Notes under the pieces: model-generated
Databases searched by the model: none
Told to the model about the DNA's origin: nothing
Seen by the model: only the letters and a program-made list of their open reading frames with translations
Shown: positions 25,321 to 37,932 of the stretch, piece after piece
Numbering within the stretch: the first letter of the stretch is position 1
How the letters are laid out: each line of letters opens with the position of its first letter
Made by a program: the position numbers and the translations under genes
NCBI GenBank assembly: GCA_037975125.1
Contig: CM075857.1
Coordinates: forward strand, 94,415,714 to 94,479,713
Source: Latrodectus hesperus
Taxonomy: Eukaryota; Arthropoda; Arachnida; Araneae; Theridiidae
Direction of reading: 5' to 3'
DNA length: 64,000 nucleotides

Positions 25321-26479
25321 TTCCACTATTTGACATAAAAAGTGATGACCATAGTTGAAAAAATAAACTAAATGAGACCAGATAAAACATGATATCTAGG
25401 CTTTTAAGAGAGTTTTGCACCAATAGATATTTACATTTACCGTCAGAATTTTTTAGAAGCTGTGTTTGAAGGTTTTTAGACAGATGTATTTAATGCAAAA
25501 TCTTATGTAAAAAAAATCATCTAGAAGCCTTTTAAAAACAAAAATTGGAATATTTTCAATCTCTGAAAAGACACTTAAAAACGTTAAGAATTATAAATAA
25601 ATGTAATAAAACTTTAAATCAAGAGTTTGTTACAAAATCAGGAAATTTTATATTGTCTACAAATAACTAAGAGAACAATTTGAAATTCAATAAATTTATG
25701 TTAACAATGTGGCAACAATGGTAATTTAAAACCCATAGTTCATTATTTCTGCAAGAATTCCAGGAATTTTACAATAGAAGTAATAATCATAAAACAATAG
25801 AGAGTATTTTCTTTGTCTAGAACAATATTTTTAAAGCAAAGGAATTTAGATTATAACAAAATAATAGCAATTTCAAGAGATCTATTTCAAGAGACATAAA
25901 TATTTTTTAGTCAATTAACTCTATTTTATTCTTCAAAAAGGAATTATTTTCATACTCGTATGTCAGATATTTAAATATTTTCATTTATTTCTTTCCTTTA
26001 CAGATAAATTTTATTAAAATTTAACTAAAATTTCAATTATTTTTTTACTTTTAACTAAAATTATAAAAAAATATTAAATATTTAAATATATGAACATAAA
26101 CCTCCCTTTAGTAAAAACATTTTCTTAATTTCACTAAACACTAACTGAAGAAAAATTTAAATTTTACTTTTAACTCATGCACTCGAAATAATAAAAGAAA
26201 GATTTTAATGTTGACGTCAGCAAGGTAATAGTCTTAAGATTCAAAAGAGATTGTTTACACAAATATTGCAATTATTAATTTAGAATTCTATTAATTAAGG
26301 AAATTTTTTTTAATTTAAATCGTTCTTTTCGATTTAAACTAACCATAAAATGGATAATTTGTTTTGCCTTTTCTCATTTTGCTTTTTCTTTTGTATTATT
26401 GTTAACGTGTTAACGGCTTGAATCAATGGAAAACTTCTTCTCAAACCGATGCTTTGGTCCTTATATAAGAAATTATTTT
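25321..26479. other. AT-rich, nothing recognised
   Basis: AT-rich unique DNA. Confidence 0.4.
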
Positions 26480-26746
26480 ATTAACAAAATGAACTTCGAC
26501 ACTATTCTCAGACATTCGATGATGAACTTCGCCTTGTTTGCTGCCTCTTGAAGAATTGCGATTTGAAAGTAGGCGAAAAATCGTCGACAAGATTTATATA
26601 GTGGGACACCCAGAAGGTGTGCCATCGGAAGTTTGAAAGAGAAAGCTCGAAGAAAAACACAGTGAGAGAAAGGAATATCCACTATCGAACCCGGGACCTA
26701 CTGCTTCCAAGTCATGGACGCTGACATCACCACCATCGGCCGAAAA
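26480..26746 (-). mobile_element. tRNA-derived SINE, family D
   Basis: The minus strand starts CGGCCGATGGTGGTGATG and has B box GGTCCCGGGTTCGATAG, then a GC-richer body through CACACCTTCTGGGTGTCCCA towards CGAAGTTCAT. Head and body differ from families A-C. A 69-codon frame over the body (26473-26682) is not supported as protein. The 3' boundary is uncertain. Confidence 0.55.
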
Positions 26747-26845
26747 AATATAATTTTAAATATTCTTTTAATTCACGTTATTTCTTTTTTAAATGATGCA
26801 AAAAGTTAATTATAAAAACGTTTAAATCCTAAATATTGCAAAAAA

Positions 26846-27099
26846 GGCACATGTGCCCTATAATCCATGATTCCAAATTCTGAATTATTTTGACTATGAA
26901 GAAATGTTGTCAAGTTGACGTACCGAGACGTGCGTGATGACGTAAATACTATGGTTACCAAAATAGAATTTTCTGCATAATTCTCATAGGTCTCCATGTG
27001 TATGACGCAATATAAACGAGGCTACCAGATACATAAGAAAATTCGCCAAAAAATCGCCAATCTTAGAATTTGGAATCATGGATTATACGCACCTGTGCC
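26846..27099. mobile_element. MITE-like DNA transposon, family M, copy 2
   Basis: 254 bp with ~35-bp terminal inverted repeats. The left end is GGCACATGTGCCCTATAATC, continuing to CCATGATTCCAAATTCT. The right end is its complement except for a few changes, closing with CACCTGTGCC. The flanks are A runs (26840-26845 and 27100-27105), so the duplication is ambiguous. The interior matches copy 1. Two short open frames meeting inside it (26806-26997, 26996-27190) are not genes. Confidence 0.85.
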
Positions 27100-27105
27100 A
27101 AAAAA

Positions 27106-27849
27106 TTTAAATCTCTTTATAACATTAAATAATAGAAAAATTAGCAAAGAATATATAGCTCTTATGTATAACAGAAATAACGAATCATAAATTTTAAAAA
27201 TGAGCTAAAATTATCATAAACAAAAATATTTCAGCAATTTTTAGATTTATTTGTATAATTTTGTGTGTCGCTTACAAAGTACGTCTGTTCACGTTTGAGT
27301 GATAGTCTTACACATTTTTTCATACCATTTACAAAATTCAAAATGAAATTTTATATTTCCTTCGATTTATTTACAATAAAAGATAAAGTGTCAGATAAAA
27401 ACCAGTTAAACTATTAACTGTACAAAATTTCAGGAAAATATTTAGTGTAGCATCTTTTCTTTCAATATAGACTCTTTGAGTAGTGTTTTTATTTTGGTAG
27501 CAGTCTTTTTTTTAAAAGTTTACTCTAATATATATTTTCCTTATATTTCTTAAATATTTTTCATTATTCAGTAGGTAAAGTGAGATTTCTTTTATTAGTT
27601 GCATTATGATTTCTCTTAGGGTAAAAATAAGGCATCTATAGTTTATTCGAATAGCATAATTTTATCTAAAAAATGCCTTATTTCTACAATTAAAGAATTG
27701 CTAATTAATTCTTATACTTAACTATATCATTTTATACTTTCTCATTTAACTATATCTTCTTATTTTATACATTTATTAAAATTTTTAAGCAAACAAAACT
27801 AATATTTTTCGACACCATATGGACTGTCTAAACCCCTAAAGGTATTTTT
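27106..27849. other. AT-rich, nothing recognised
   Basis: No structure beyond AT-rich words. Confidence 0.4.
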
Positions 27850-28075
27850 ATATCCTCCCCGTAAACTGCTATCCAGGATACTTCATAGACTGTAGGCCAT
27901 ATTCATCGGTCGCCAGGGAAGAAACTTTGAAAAATCTCAAGCACCCACCCGAATAGACGTGCTTGCAGAAACCTGAAAGTGAACATCCATCTTCCATTGC
28001 TCAACAGTGACTGGGATTGAACCCGGAACTTTATGCTTACAAGAACGATGTCATATTACTTGTGCCATGATAATA
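27850..28075 (-). mobile_element. tRNA-derived SINE, family C, copy 2
   Basis: Shares ATTG(C/T)(T/T)(C/T)AACAGTGACTGG and the B-box-like GGGTTCAATCCCAGTCACTG with copy 1, then the tRNA-like head to about 28072. The body (27850-27990) is GC-richer than its surroundings. Confidence 0.55.
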
Positions 28076-28149
28076 ATATCTAAATTAATAATAAAAATTA
28101 TTTTCTAATTCAGATAACAAAACATGGTTAACTGACGAAATAACGTAAG

Positions 28150-28440
28150 AGTCATCTAAGGGGTGACGGTTGTCTAACTTGTTAATATAAATTCTTGAGT
28201 CCAGAGAGTCTCGAATCCGATAGATGAACCAGCTAAAGACCGTTATGCGAAGAATGACCATGAGAGTTAAACATTTGTGGGATCTTAAGTAATCCTCTTC
28301 TTTTTTTGTGGTTAAAAATGTGAAGAGGAGAGTGTCAGCTCAGGTGTCACCTTCATCTTTCAAAAATGGTTTGAAATTACTAGGCGATTGTCTGCATTAA
28401 ATGGTCTTTCATATATGAGAAATATAACCAGCCAGAAACA
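28150..28440 (+). repeat. Old interspersed repeat E, copy 1
   Basis: Begins with tRNA-like boxes (GTTGTCTAACTTGTT; GAGTCTCGAATCCGATAG) and ends with a tail shared with 45630-45720: TCAGGTGTCA, a spacer, then GTCTGCATTAAATGGTCT. This is probably another degraded tRNA-derived SINE. Confidence 0.45.
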
Positions 28441-31259
28441 TAATAATAAAACACAATAGAATCCAAGCCAATGCAATTTATTTGACTGAAAATCATAATG
28501 ATCATTCCTTAATAGGCTTAAGATAATACAAATAAATAAATTATGACAAAAATTTAATTATAATTTAATAGCTTTTAATATATAATTATATATAGATAAC
28601 AATTACTCCACTCTTTGATAATATTACACAATAAAATGACGATTTCGAGTATAGGTTGAATTGGCATCCAAATTTCCAAAGCGGATTTAAATCTCAATAA
28701 ATAAAATAAGAGAGAATTCCCTTTTACATAATACGATGCAATGTTACTAAACGACTGCTAATGAAGCATTTCAAAATCATAAGTGGCAGTCAGTTAATCA
28801 AGGTTTTAAATTATTTCACTGACAGCTGTTAAACCATTTCCCATCGTTTGACGTAAATGTGAACTCGCCTTTTCGCTTAACTCGTTTCAATTATTTCACT
28901 TGTATTCTGGGATAGATTTATATTTAATCAAACACGAATGGCTGAAATATGGTTATGAAATATGGTGAATTGAATAATGCGAAAATTATCTTAGAAAGTT
29001 TATATAGCATTATGTTCTCTGTCATGATTTATTGACTTTTTTAAATAATTTTTATAGAGAAATGTAAATCCATAACTTTTATATGCTGGCACTTTTTTCC
29101 AACTATACTAGAATAAAAATTAAGGATTTACATGACTCTGCAAAAATTACCTAAAAAAACTCAATAAAGCATCAAATAAATAATCATAGAGAGAAGTGAA
29201 TTTTAAGAAATGAAATAATCAAATTTTATTTATGTTTTGAAAAAAATATCCCTATACTATGCCATAAATATTTATAAATATATTTTATGAAGCAGAAAGA
29301 AAATGTATTTTTTCTCATTAACTGCATACATATGCACATGATATAATATTTATTGTAATTTAATTAAGTATATTCTATGAAGTATTAAGGATTTTTAAAT
29401 GATTTCAAATTATTTCTAGGTTAATATACTCTCTTTTTTCTCAAAATGTATTTGTTTAGACAATTTTTTTTTTCATTTCTACAATATTTCAAACGAAATA
29501 CATAAGTTTTGAATTTAGTAATCACTTTAAAAAATAATCAGTGTAGGATTTTATCAAAATTCTTCGAGACTTTAATTTTTCATCCTTCTTTAATTTTTTT
29601 TCTTAGGAAAGGGAACAGAAGCTCCACAACCCTATTAATTATATTTCATTAAAATTTTAAATCCTAGATAAATTGAAACACCTTAAATATCATAAATGTT
29701 TAAATATTTGTTAAATATTATTAAAAACTACTCTTAATGTTACTAGAATTTTTATTATTTATATAATGATTCCTGCATCATGTTTCTGTTTCCTGAACTT
29801 ACATTTTAAACAGCATAGCACATTTTTAGCCAAATCTAAACTTTCATAATAATGGAATATAATCTACTTAAAATTCATTACAACTCACTCAAATGTACTC
29901 ATTTTTTATAGAATTGGAAAAATTAAAGTGTGGTACTCCACATCCAAAAGACTGTGAAAAATCTCTTGCAAAAAACCATAGTCAATTTTCCAAAACAAAC
30001 TCGATTACGCAAAGGATTCTGCTCTCATTAAGTTCTGAAAACTATCACGATTGATATTCTTTACTGCATAGTATTGCCATATTAGGTGGAAATGTTAAAA
30101 TTATGAAGATTGGTATTTTTTAAATACTCTGTATATTCTTTATGAATTGATTCAAACTCTGCTTACTTTCAAAACGAAAATTTCAAACACGATTTTCCCA
30201 ATCAGTTGGTATTGAGGTATCTGATGAAATATTGTTTTGAGAAAAAACTTACGAAAGTTAAAAGCTTATGAAAAATACTACTAATAGAACAACATAATAA
30301 ATGCGCGTTGTTATAGTATTATCGATAAAGTTGTATATATTGTTATATTAACTTATCAATTGTTACAATGAATATGCATACATCCTAAATTTAAAAAATA
30401 GCTAATGTGAAAAATTATTGCTGCAACAAAAAAAATCATCATTGACAAAAAAAAAGGTAACTCTGACTACTTATAATTTTTTTGTAGTGTTTTCTTACTT
30501 TAACAAAGATTGATTCAAAAACGCTTCAATATAGTAAAGACACAAGAGTTATTCAAATATGCAAAGAAACATTTTATAAAGGAAAAATAATATCGTAAAG
30601 TGTATGAATATATTACGAATTAATTTAAACTCTTCTGATATATCAAATAACTTTAAAAATTGACTGTTTTATGTTCAGTTTTTTTTCCATATATAGAAAG
30701 TTATACGTATTTTCAAATTTCTTTGTCTATTTATGCCCAAAAAATATTAAGAAACTACAATGTCAAAAATAAAAATTTCTCAAATTTTAGTTTTTAATTT
30801 ATATTTTGAATTAGAAATATTAAATATTATTCTGTTAAATCTTTATAAAAAGTTGAGAAATATACTTCAAAAATGAAACATCTCAAAAGAAATAGTTAAG
30901 TTTAAAGAGGGCATGTTAAATGTATTGTTTAACAATCAAGATTTCTAAATATTTTTGGTTGAAGACTAATTTTTACTAATTTGATTCATAAAGAATGTTT
31001 TTAATATTAAATATTATTATTGATATTTATATATATATAAATTTAAAAGAAACAAGAATACCCTGTCCTACTTGTCCTTGTTATAATTGATCAATACTGC
31101 ATCATATAAAGTGGAATATGTAATTGTAAACGTTTCTCAATTAAACTCGCCAATAAATACACAAAATTCAAATGCTTCCTTTGGGAAACTCATTAGCTCT
31201 GTTTAAGCTAAAAACATAATTGCTTATAGAATGAGGAAGCGAAAATTCGATTATAAAAA
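28441..31259. other. AT-rich stretch with no gene seen
   Basis: Nearly 3 kb with no open frame above threshold and no repeat family member that I recognise. Confidence 0.5.
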
Positions 31260-31700
31260 TAAGAAAGAAAGAAAAAAATTGTGGGCGGGGTAGACAAGAA
31301 AAATTCTTCCCAAATCCAAACCGGACTCAATTATCGCCAAACCGAGAAATAATATGATTGATCCCGAACTCCGGCGTTGTCCGAGTGGTCGACCGACCGC
31401 TGCAAGGGGCGGTGTCCACCACACACACCCACACATCTGTCCATTTCGCTCTATAATTCGATCAATGGAAGGAATTTTTTTTTCCTTCATGTGCAGGGGG
31501 CCCTCTCTCTCGCTTTGTTCCAAATGGCCGGTGGAAAGAGGGGGAGGTCAGAGGGACAGTGGAATGTTTTTCTATTCATACGGCAATATTGATTCAGTCA
31601 TAGCCACAACAAATAATGCACTGACCGGGGTGAACGCTTGTGCAATATCAACTTGAGCCACCAGAGTGAAGGGAAGGAGGGAGGTCGGAGTAACGAATTC
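31260..31700. other. GC-elevated island, function unknown
   Basis: The block switches to GC-richer sequence with many CpGs (CTCCGGCGTTGTCCGAGTGG and neighbours) and a polypurine block near 31530-31550. Open frames on both strands (31354-31656 + and 31251-31523 -) overlap completely, so neither is convincing. It could be a conserved non-coding element, a promoter or a non-coding exon. It lies about 6 kb downstream of mir-100 on the minus strand. Confidence 0.45.
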
Positions 31701-34700
31701 GCAAGTTCTATTTGATAGAGCGATACTTTTTTATTATCGTTTTCCTCTTTTTTTTAAAAAAAAATAACATTCTTGGAAAAAAATGGAAAGAAGAGAATGC
31801 CAGACTGGAAATGAGAGAACTTTTTGAATACTTCTTTACTTTCTGAGCTTTTTCTTCCTTTTTTTTTCTGTGGAGAAAAAAACTGTCTTGAAAGGACAAA
31901 ATGAAAAGAAAATCTTGTGTTTTGTGAACGGATTCTAAGTGCATACATAGTAACACTTTCGTCTGTTGGAGCAATCACTTTCATCTTAACAGCAATTCCT
32001 ATAGCAAAAATTTGATTTTTCTTCCAAACAAGAAAGTACATTTCTTTTTTTATTTGGAAACCTTTTAGTCGTTTTCGAAGGTTTCCTCACTAAACTATCG
32101 AAAAAACTCAAAAATAGATGCTTTGTACGAAGTTAAATATTAAATATATTTTAACTATATTTCATTAAAGGTATTTTTAATATAAATTCAATAATAACAT
32201 TATAAAATTCAAAAATTATAATTATAAAATGTGTGATCATATCAATTTAAATGTATAATGATCATGTTGTAGTTATATTTTCAAATTAGACATTTTTATT
32301 TTAAATTTATAATCCTAAAGACAATATTTTTCCTTCATTATGAAATTAATATCTGAATTATTTTACAATTGCTAAAACAAATCTACAACTTCTTATCAGT
32401 TAAATTTTGGCTACATATTTTTGTTGTTTTTCCTTTACATTACCGTAAACTTATTTCATTGTCTTTATTATAGGGTTTAAAAGAAATTTATGTTAATTGC
32501 CTTTATTATGAGCTTTAAAAGAAATTAATACTTAATTACTGGTTAAAAAAATTAGCAAAGATTTTAATTTCACCAGCAATTAAGTATTGTTTTATTATAC
32601 TTATTGCCATAAATGTGCTAAAACTGAAAATACTATATAAATGAAATAAAGAAAAAAACATTAGATAAATTCTTATAAAACCATGAATATGCATTATTAA
32701 AATAAAACTTAAGAGAAATTATAATTTAACTTTTAAAAAATTATGTATTTGTCTTAAAAAATTTCATTTATCTGAAATAAATACTTTTGCATTATTAATA
32801 ATTAAAAATATCAAAAAAATAACATTATACTAATAATTTCATATAATGTAATTCAATTAAATTAAATGTAACAAATTAATAAATATTAACATAAAAATTA
32901 GAAATTAATTTCTCGTCATAGAACTATTAAACATTATTTTCAAATAAAATCCAGAATAGGTACTGTACATTTTTTTATTAATTTATGGAAATATTTTCGC
33001 AATATTAAAATTCTTTACGAATTCTCCATCAAAAATCTATTTTTTAAATAAAATTAGGATTTGGCATCAGGTCTTATTTTTGATTTGATTTTTTTATTCC
33101 AAACTTATAATAAATTTCCTGACATAAATTTATTATTTTACTATGAATCTTAACGAATTTAATATACTTTATTAATTGTGTTATTAGAAATAATCAATTT
33201 TCGAACATTGGTCTAAATTTTTTTACAGTTATATAGCATTTCTAGACAAAAGATAAACATTTTCCTCAATGACTTTTCCATGTTCTTCACATTACTTTTC
33301 TATTAAAATTTATAATGAGTCTCCCCATTATACATAAAAATATAAGGTTTATAAATGGTGTTTAATTTTATTGACAATTTAGTTTGAATAAAATTCAGCA
33401 TTAAAAATAAATTTTTCTCTTACTTTTCTTCATGTTGAACAGTTATTCAAATAAAAATGTTAAATTGATTAGTCTGATTTGTAATTAGAATATAATTTCA
33501 ATGTTTTATAAGATTATTATTGGGTTTTTTAAAAAAAATATTCTGAGCTATGTTCTGTACATAGAAAATAATTTTTTCCAAGTCAAAAATATTCATATAA
33601 TAGGAAAAATCACTTAAATAATCTACAAAAAACTTACACAACATTAAAACTCTTAAATTTTTCATCAATTCATCTATTTTCAAGGAATTGCCGCATTTTG
33701 ATTCGATTTTTTACTTGGAAGTTTACAAAAGAAGAAATTTCAAAATGAAATTATTTTTTTATAATTTTTTGCAATTTTCACAAATTTTATAAATTTTTAA
33801 TTTTACATTTGAAAATGATTTCAGGCAACTCTATTTGTTTTTCTACTTTAATCTTCAATGGTAAAATACAGTAACATCTTTGAATTACCATAATTTTGTG
33901 AAAAATAACATTACAGCTTTACTTTCACACAATAACATAAAAATAACAAAACACTCAGAAAAGAAAGCTTTATTACTGAATAATTAACTTTTACTTTAAT
34001 TTTTAAATAGTTAAACACATATTTTTAGTTTGTATACTTGCAAACGACCAACTTTTGAACTGTACAATAATCTTTTTTAATACAATTTATGAATATTTGA
34101 AATATAATCAATAAAATATATTTTTCTCTTTTCCAAAAAAAAGTTATGTCATATTTTATGAACTTCACAATAATATAGAAATATAAATAAAACTTCAGAA
34201 GAGAAATTTTATGCATGAATAATAAATTATTAATATATTTTTTATTGAATTGAACATGTTTTTGATTTTTATCTTTAGAAGTAAATAATCTTTGAGCAAT
34301 ATTATCTGTTTTATCAAATTTAGTAACATTTTTAAATAGTAAATGAAATATTTCCTTTTTATATTTTTCATACAATTTTACCAGGAAAAAACATAACTTT
34401 TACAATCACATTGTAGCGTAAAAATGATTTCATTTTCAAATGTATTTAGGTGTCATAAATGCAATAGTTATGAGCACCATAATAATTAAATGCAATAAAA
34501 TATACCATATATAATTTGCAATCATTTCAAATAAAATCTGATTATAATAATATGCAAGATTATTTATAGTAAATATCAGTTTTTGTTCATAAGTACACGA
34601 TAAACAGTTTTTTTCCCCCTTTTGAAAAACCTGTTTTTAGAGTACAAAATCTATTCATTGTGAAAGTTCAAAGTTCAATTCGTGAGTTTTCACCAATACT

Positions 34701-36199
34701 GTGTGCTTTATAGTTTTATATAAATGTTTTAATATAAATATCTGCTTTTTGTAGTTTATATAAAACAAGTTTTATAATTTCACATAATCAATTTTTCGAA
34801 ATATTTTTTTGGTGTTTTCTGCAAATTTAATCGACTTATTTCCATAGTGAATTAAATATCCTTTAATGCAGATAAATGAAAAGGAAATATACATCATCTT
34901 ACATGTCTTTATAGTTTATAAACATAAATAAAATGATTTTGTTAAGAATGATTTGACATTCAGTTTTTTAGACTTTTTTTCCATATTTTTATTTGTTTAT
35001 TTTTGAATCAATATAAAGGAATTATTACGATTTGTACAGAATTAAATCAAAATTATAAGAAAAGATTTTGTATTCATTTCTAGCTCAGTGGAATTCTTCA
35101 ACAAGTTTCTTAAGTGCCTGGTCACTTCTGAACAAGATTGTCTTTAAAATTGTTACAGTTAAAAAAAAGCCATCATTTTATAAGATTTATTAAAATTATT
35201 TTAAAGCAAGAAATTTTTTCACTATAATACAGTCAAAATATTCTTTATTGTCAACCTAGTTTATTTTAATATTTTTCTTGGACAGTATGAATTATAAAAA
35301 AAATAATGTGAATTATGTAAATAATAAAAATTGTATGTTTATGATGTGAATTATAAAAAAATACAAAATATATTGGAGAGAAATTTCCTCTGTCATCAAA
35401 ATTGCTATATAATTTAATATAAATATTTGCCCCATATAATGCAGTTTTATTATTGAACCAGACAGGAAAGAAAAAATTTGGTACTTTTCTGTTGTCAGGA
35501 TGGAATTCATATAATCGTAAAGTTCAGTAATTAAAGGATATTGAAAGGATAGAAATAATCGAGAAATTATATTCAACATTTCTCAAAAATTACAAAAATT
35601 CCAATGAAATTAATTTTACAAAACCTTACTGAGATAAATTAAGAATTTTGATGATTAACTTGGAAAATTTAGCAAAATATCTGGTGACAAATCTGATCCT
35701 AATAACAGAAAATGACACACTTTTTTGGTGACTTTCAAATTATTTTTTCCATTGCAATTAAGTTTTTTGTTCTGTTAAATTTAAAAATAATAATTAAATA
35801 ATTTCTAAATTGATTTTGAAATTATTTTCAGAACAATTCGAAAATATCATGAAATTGTTCATAATAAATAAACAATCAAACTTTAGGCTAAAAAGGTAGC
35901 AGAAAGTATGCAAGAATCTTTAAAATTTGCAAGTTGCCACATTTATGTGGAATATATAATTCTTAATGAGAATCTTTTGTTCTTTGCAATCAATAGTAGC
36001 CCAATGCTAAAAGATGCAGTAATACTTTTGGCAACTATAACATTTTGTTTTCTTGGCGAAAAGACACCAATAGAGACAGTATTTTAGTAACTGCACATTT
36101 GGTGAACTGTTCACTTTCTTGAGATGTAACATGTCTGGAGAAATTGCGCCATTAAAAGTTTAAAAATGAAAGTCCGTATAACTTAAAGTTGCACACCAT
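31701..36199. other. Very AT-rich stretch with no gene seen
   Basis: Minus frames of 61-116 codons (for example 34025-34375) are Ile/Phe/Lys/Asn-rich without a domain. A two-copy imperfect 42-bp tandem duplication (TTTATTATRRGSTTTAAAAG) lies at about 32464-32530. Confidence 0.5.
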
Positions 36200-36210
36200 T
36201 CGTTATAAAA

Positions 36211-36869
36211 ATAAAATGTCGTTTATTGAGTGTGTAAGGACTGATTGATAGACTAGTTCCACAAGTAATATGTTAAATGTCTCAGATCTATAGGGGTATG
36301 AAGCACTGACATATTGGGGCGGCATTAGTTAGTGATGGTGGTGGTATGACTAATCCCTATCTTGTCTAGTGGAACTAGACCAGATCTATGAGATCATAGA
36401 TAGCCAAAAAGTCCAAAAGCAGATGTGGACTTTTCACAGCCTCTTCACGAGAAAACCCCAAGCACTTCAAGATGTGTTGCGGGCAAAACGGAGCATTGTC
36501 GCACTTGGGGCATGATGGGTATTTTCTTTCACCGTCCTCAAAGATCATACACTTCAAGTGGCCAGTAGAAAGTCGAGACAGTGTCGTCTGATGTACTCTG
36601 GAGCCCTTAAATGTTGTGGCGGCTCCAGGATGTCTTTGGAAGTACCAAGGGTGAGCAGGAGGGTCAGCCCAGGTTTTAGAAGTAAGTTGTTTAGTAATGG
36701 AAGAGATCTCTGATGGTGTTAGTGCCATGCGATCTTCCGGGTTTAAAGGATTACTGGCGGCAGCCTTTGCAAGGTCATCGGCTACTTCATTCCCAGGCAG
36801 ACCAACATGCGAGGGGACCCACTGGAGATGGATTGGGTGTTGAACTGAAAGGCTTTTCAACAAGAGTAG
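36211..36869 (-). mobile_element. Non-LTR retrotransposon fragment (RNase H end)
   Basis: The minus frame 36863-36375 (162 codons, entered by truncation rather than a real start) encodes the end of an RNase H domain. It has QWVPSHVGLPGNEVADDLAK, containing the H-x-G-x-x-G-N-E-x-A-D signature. A cysteine/histidine motif follows (CPKCDNAPFCPQHILKC), then the terminal ...LIDLV and a stop. About 160 bp of 3' UTR follow with an AATAAA at 36227-36222. This matches the 3' end of Jockey-like elements abundant in spiders. A stop at 36872-36870 and loss of the upstream part show it is dead. No target duplication was found. Confidence 0.85.
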
Positions 36870-37420
36870 TTAGTAGTTTCATTTATATGATTCGTGACCA
36901 ACCTTATTATTATGACTTCAGTATTAGCAGGTAGTCATAGTAATGGTGTGTGTAGTATTGTCATATATTAATTTGAGTTAACTAGTTTCATTATATGACC
37001 CAGAGATTTCAACAGACGACTATAATAATCTCATGAAAAAAAACTTCCCAATGCACGCCTATCAGGTTTTACACCTTTCAGCATTACAACAGGCAGAAGA
37101 GATGGCATATATAATGATGTCCACCCAGTGGATGTGCCATCCTCTGATGAAAAGTTTTGACATAATTACCGACATAACTTGACATAATTATGTGACTTAT
37201 CTAGTTATATTATATGACCTAGATTTTATCAGACTTGGATTATATCAGTTCTGTAATAAAAGAGCGAAAAATATTTTATGATTATGTGACTCAACTAATT
37301 ATATTATATGACTTCGGTTTTATCACGTGGTCATAATACTGTGACTCGGCCGATATCATTTAATGTCTTGAATATTAGCAAATAGTCATAATTATGTGAC
37401 TAAATTATAATTTGGATTTC
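36870..37420 (+). repeat. Degenerate 55-bp minisatellite
   Basis: The unit is close to TGTGACTCAACTAATTATAT followed by TATATGACTT(C)RGTTTTATCAnGTGGTCATAAT. TGTGAC starts at 37285, 37340 and 37395 give a 55-bp period. Units left of 37190 are more diverged and interrupted by about 100 bp (37020-37150). Confidence 0.7.
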
Positions 37421-37869
37421 TAGAAATTTTATGACTAGATATACAGCTGAATTTTAGTCACAAAATTAATATTACTGCTTTTAAGATTAGAACATTATAT
37501 AAACATACCAACTTTTGTTTTTGGAATTTTTAAAAAAGAGTTATCCACATACAATTATAATTAGAAAAATATATGATAATAGAAAACTACATGTATATAT
37601 TATTCACTAAATTTAAATATATATATAAACTGCATAGGATTCCATAGATTTTCTTGATTTCCATTTTTACAGAAAATTTTTTGCTTGGTCCCTTTTTCAT
37701 TATTATAATAATATACAAATTTCCAAGCAGAATTATAACAAATAAACAATAAATTAATTTTATGTGCATGATTTAAAGACAAATATTACAACAATTTTTA
37801 TGATTCAATATTTTGAGAAATATATAACATTTCTGCTTATACATTTGTCATCACTCTTACAATACTGGA
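37421..37869. other. AT-rich, nothing recognised
   Basis: Overlapping 60-codon minus frames (37587-37782) are chance. Confidence 0.4.
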
Positions 37870-37932
37870 TTAAGGTTAGGTGTTCTTGCTGGCCATCTGC
37901 AGAGAGGGGGAGTCGACGCAGGGCAAAGCAAA

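Noticed and set aside
30211..30232. let-7-like TGAGGTATCTG
   Set aside because: It departs from let-7 after the eighth base, and no let-7 precursor arm follows.
31371..31420. tRNA-Ser-like GTTGTCCGAGTGGTCGACCG
   Set aside because: It resembles a D-arm start only. No B box or acceptor closure follows at the right distance.
31560..31581. miR-1-like TGGAATGT
   Set aside because: Only the seed agrees, the following bases diverge and no hairpin partner is nearby.
34025..34375. 116-codon minus-strand ORF
   Set aside because: Composition is Ile/Phe/Lys/Asn-rich as expected from AT-rich DNA, with no domain, signal or splice context.
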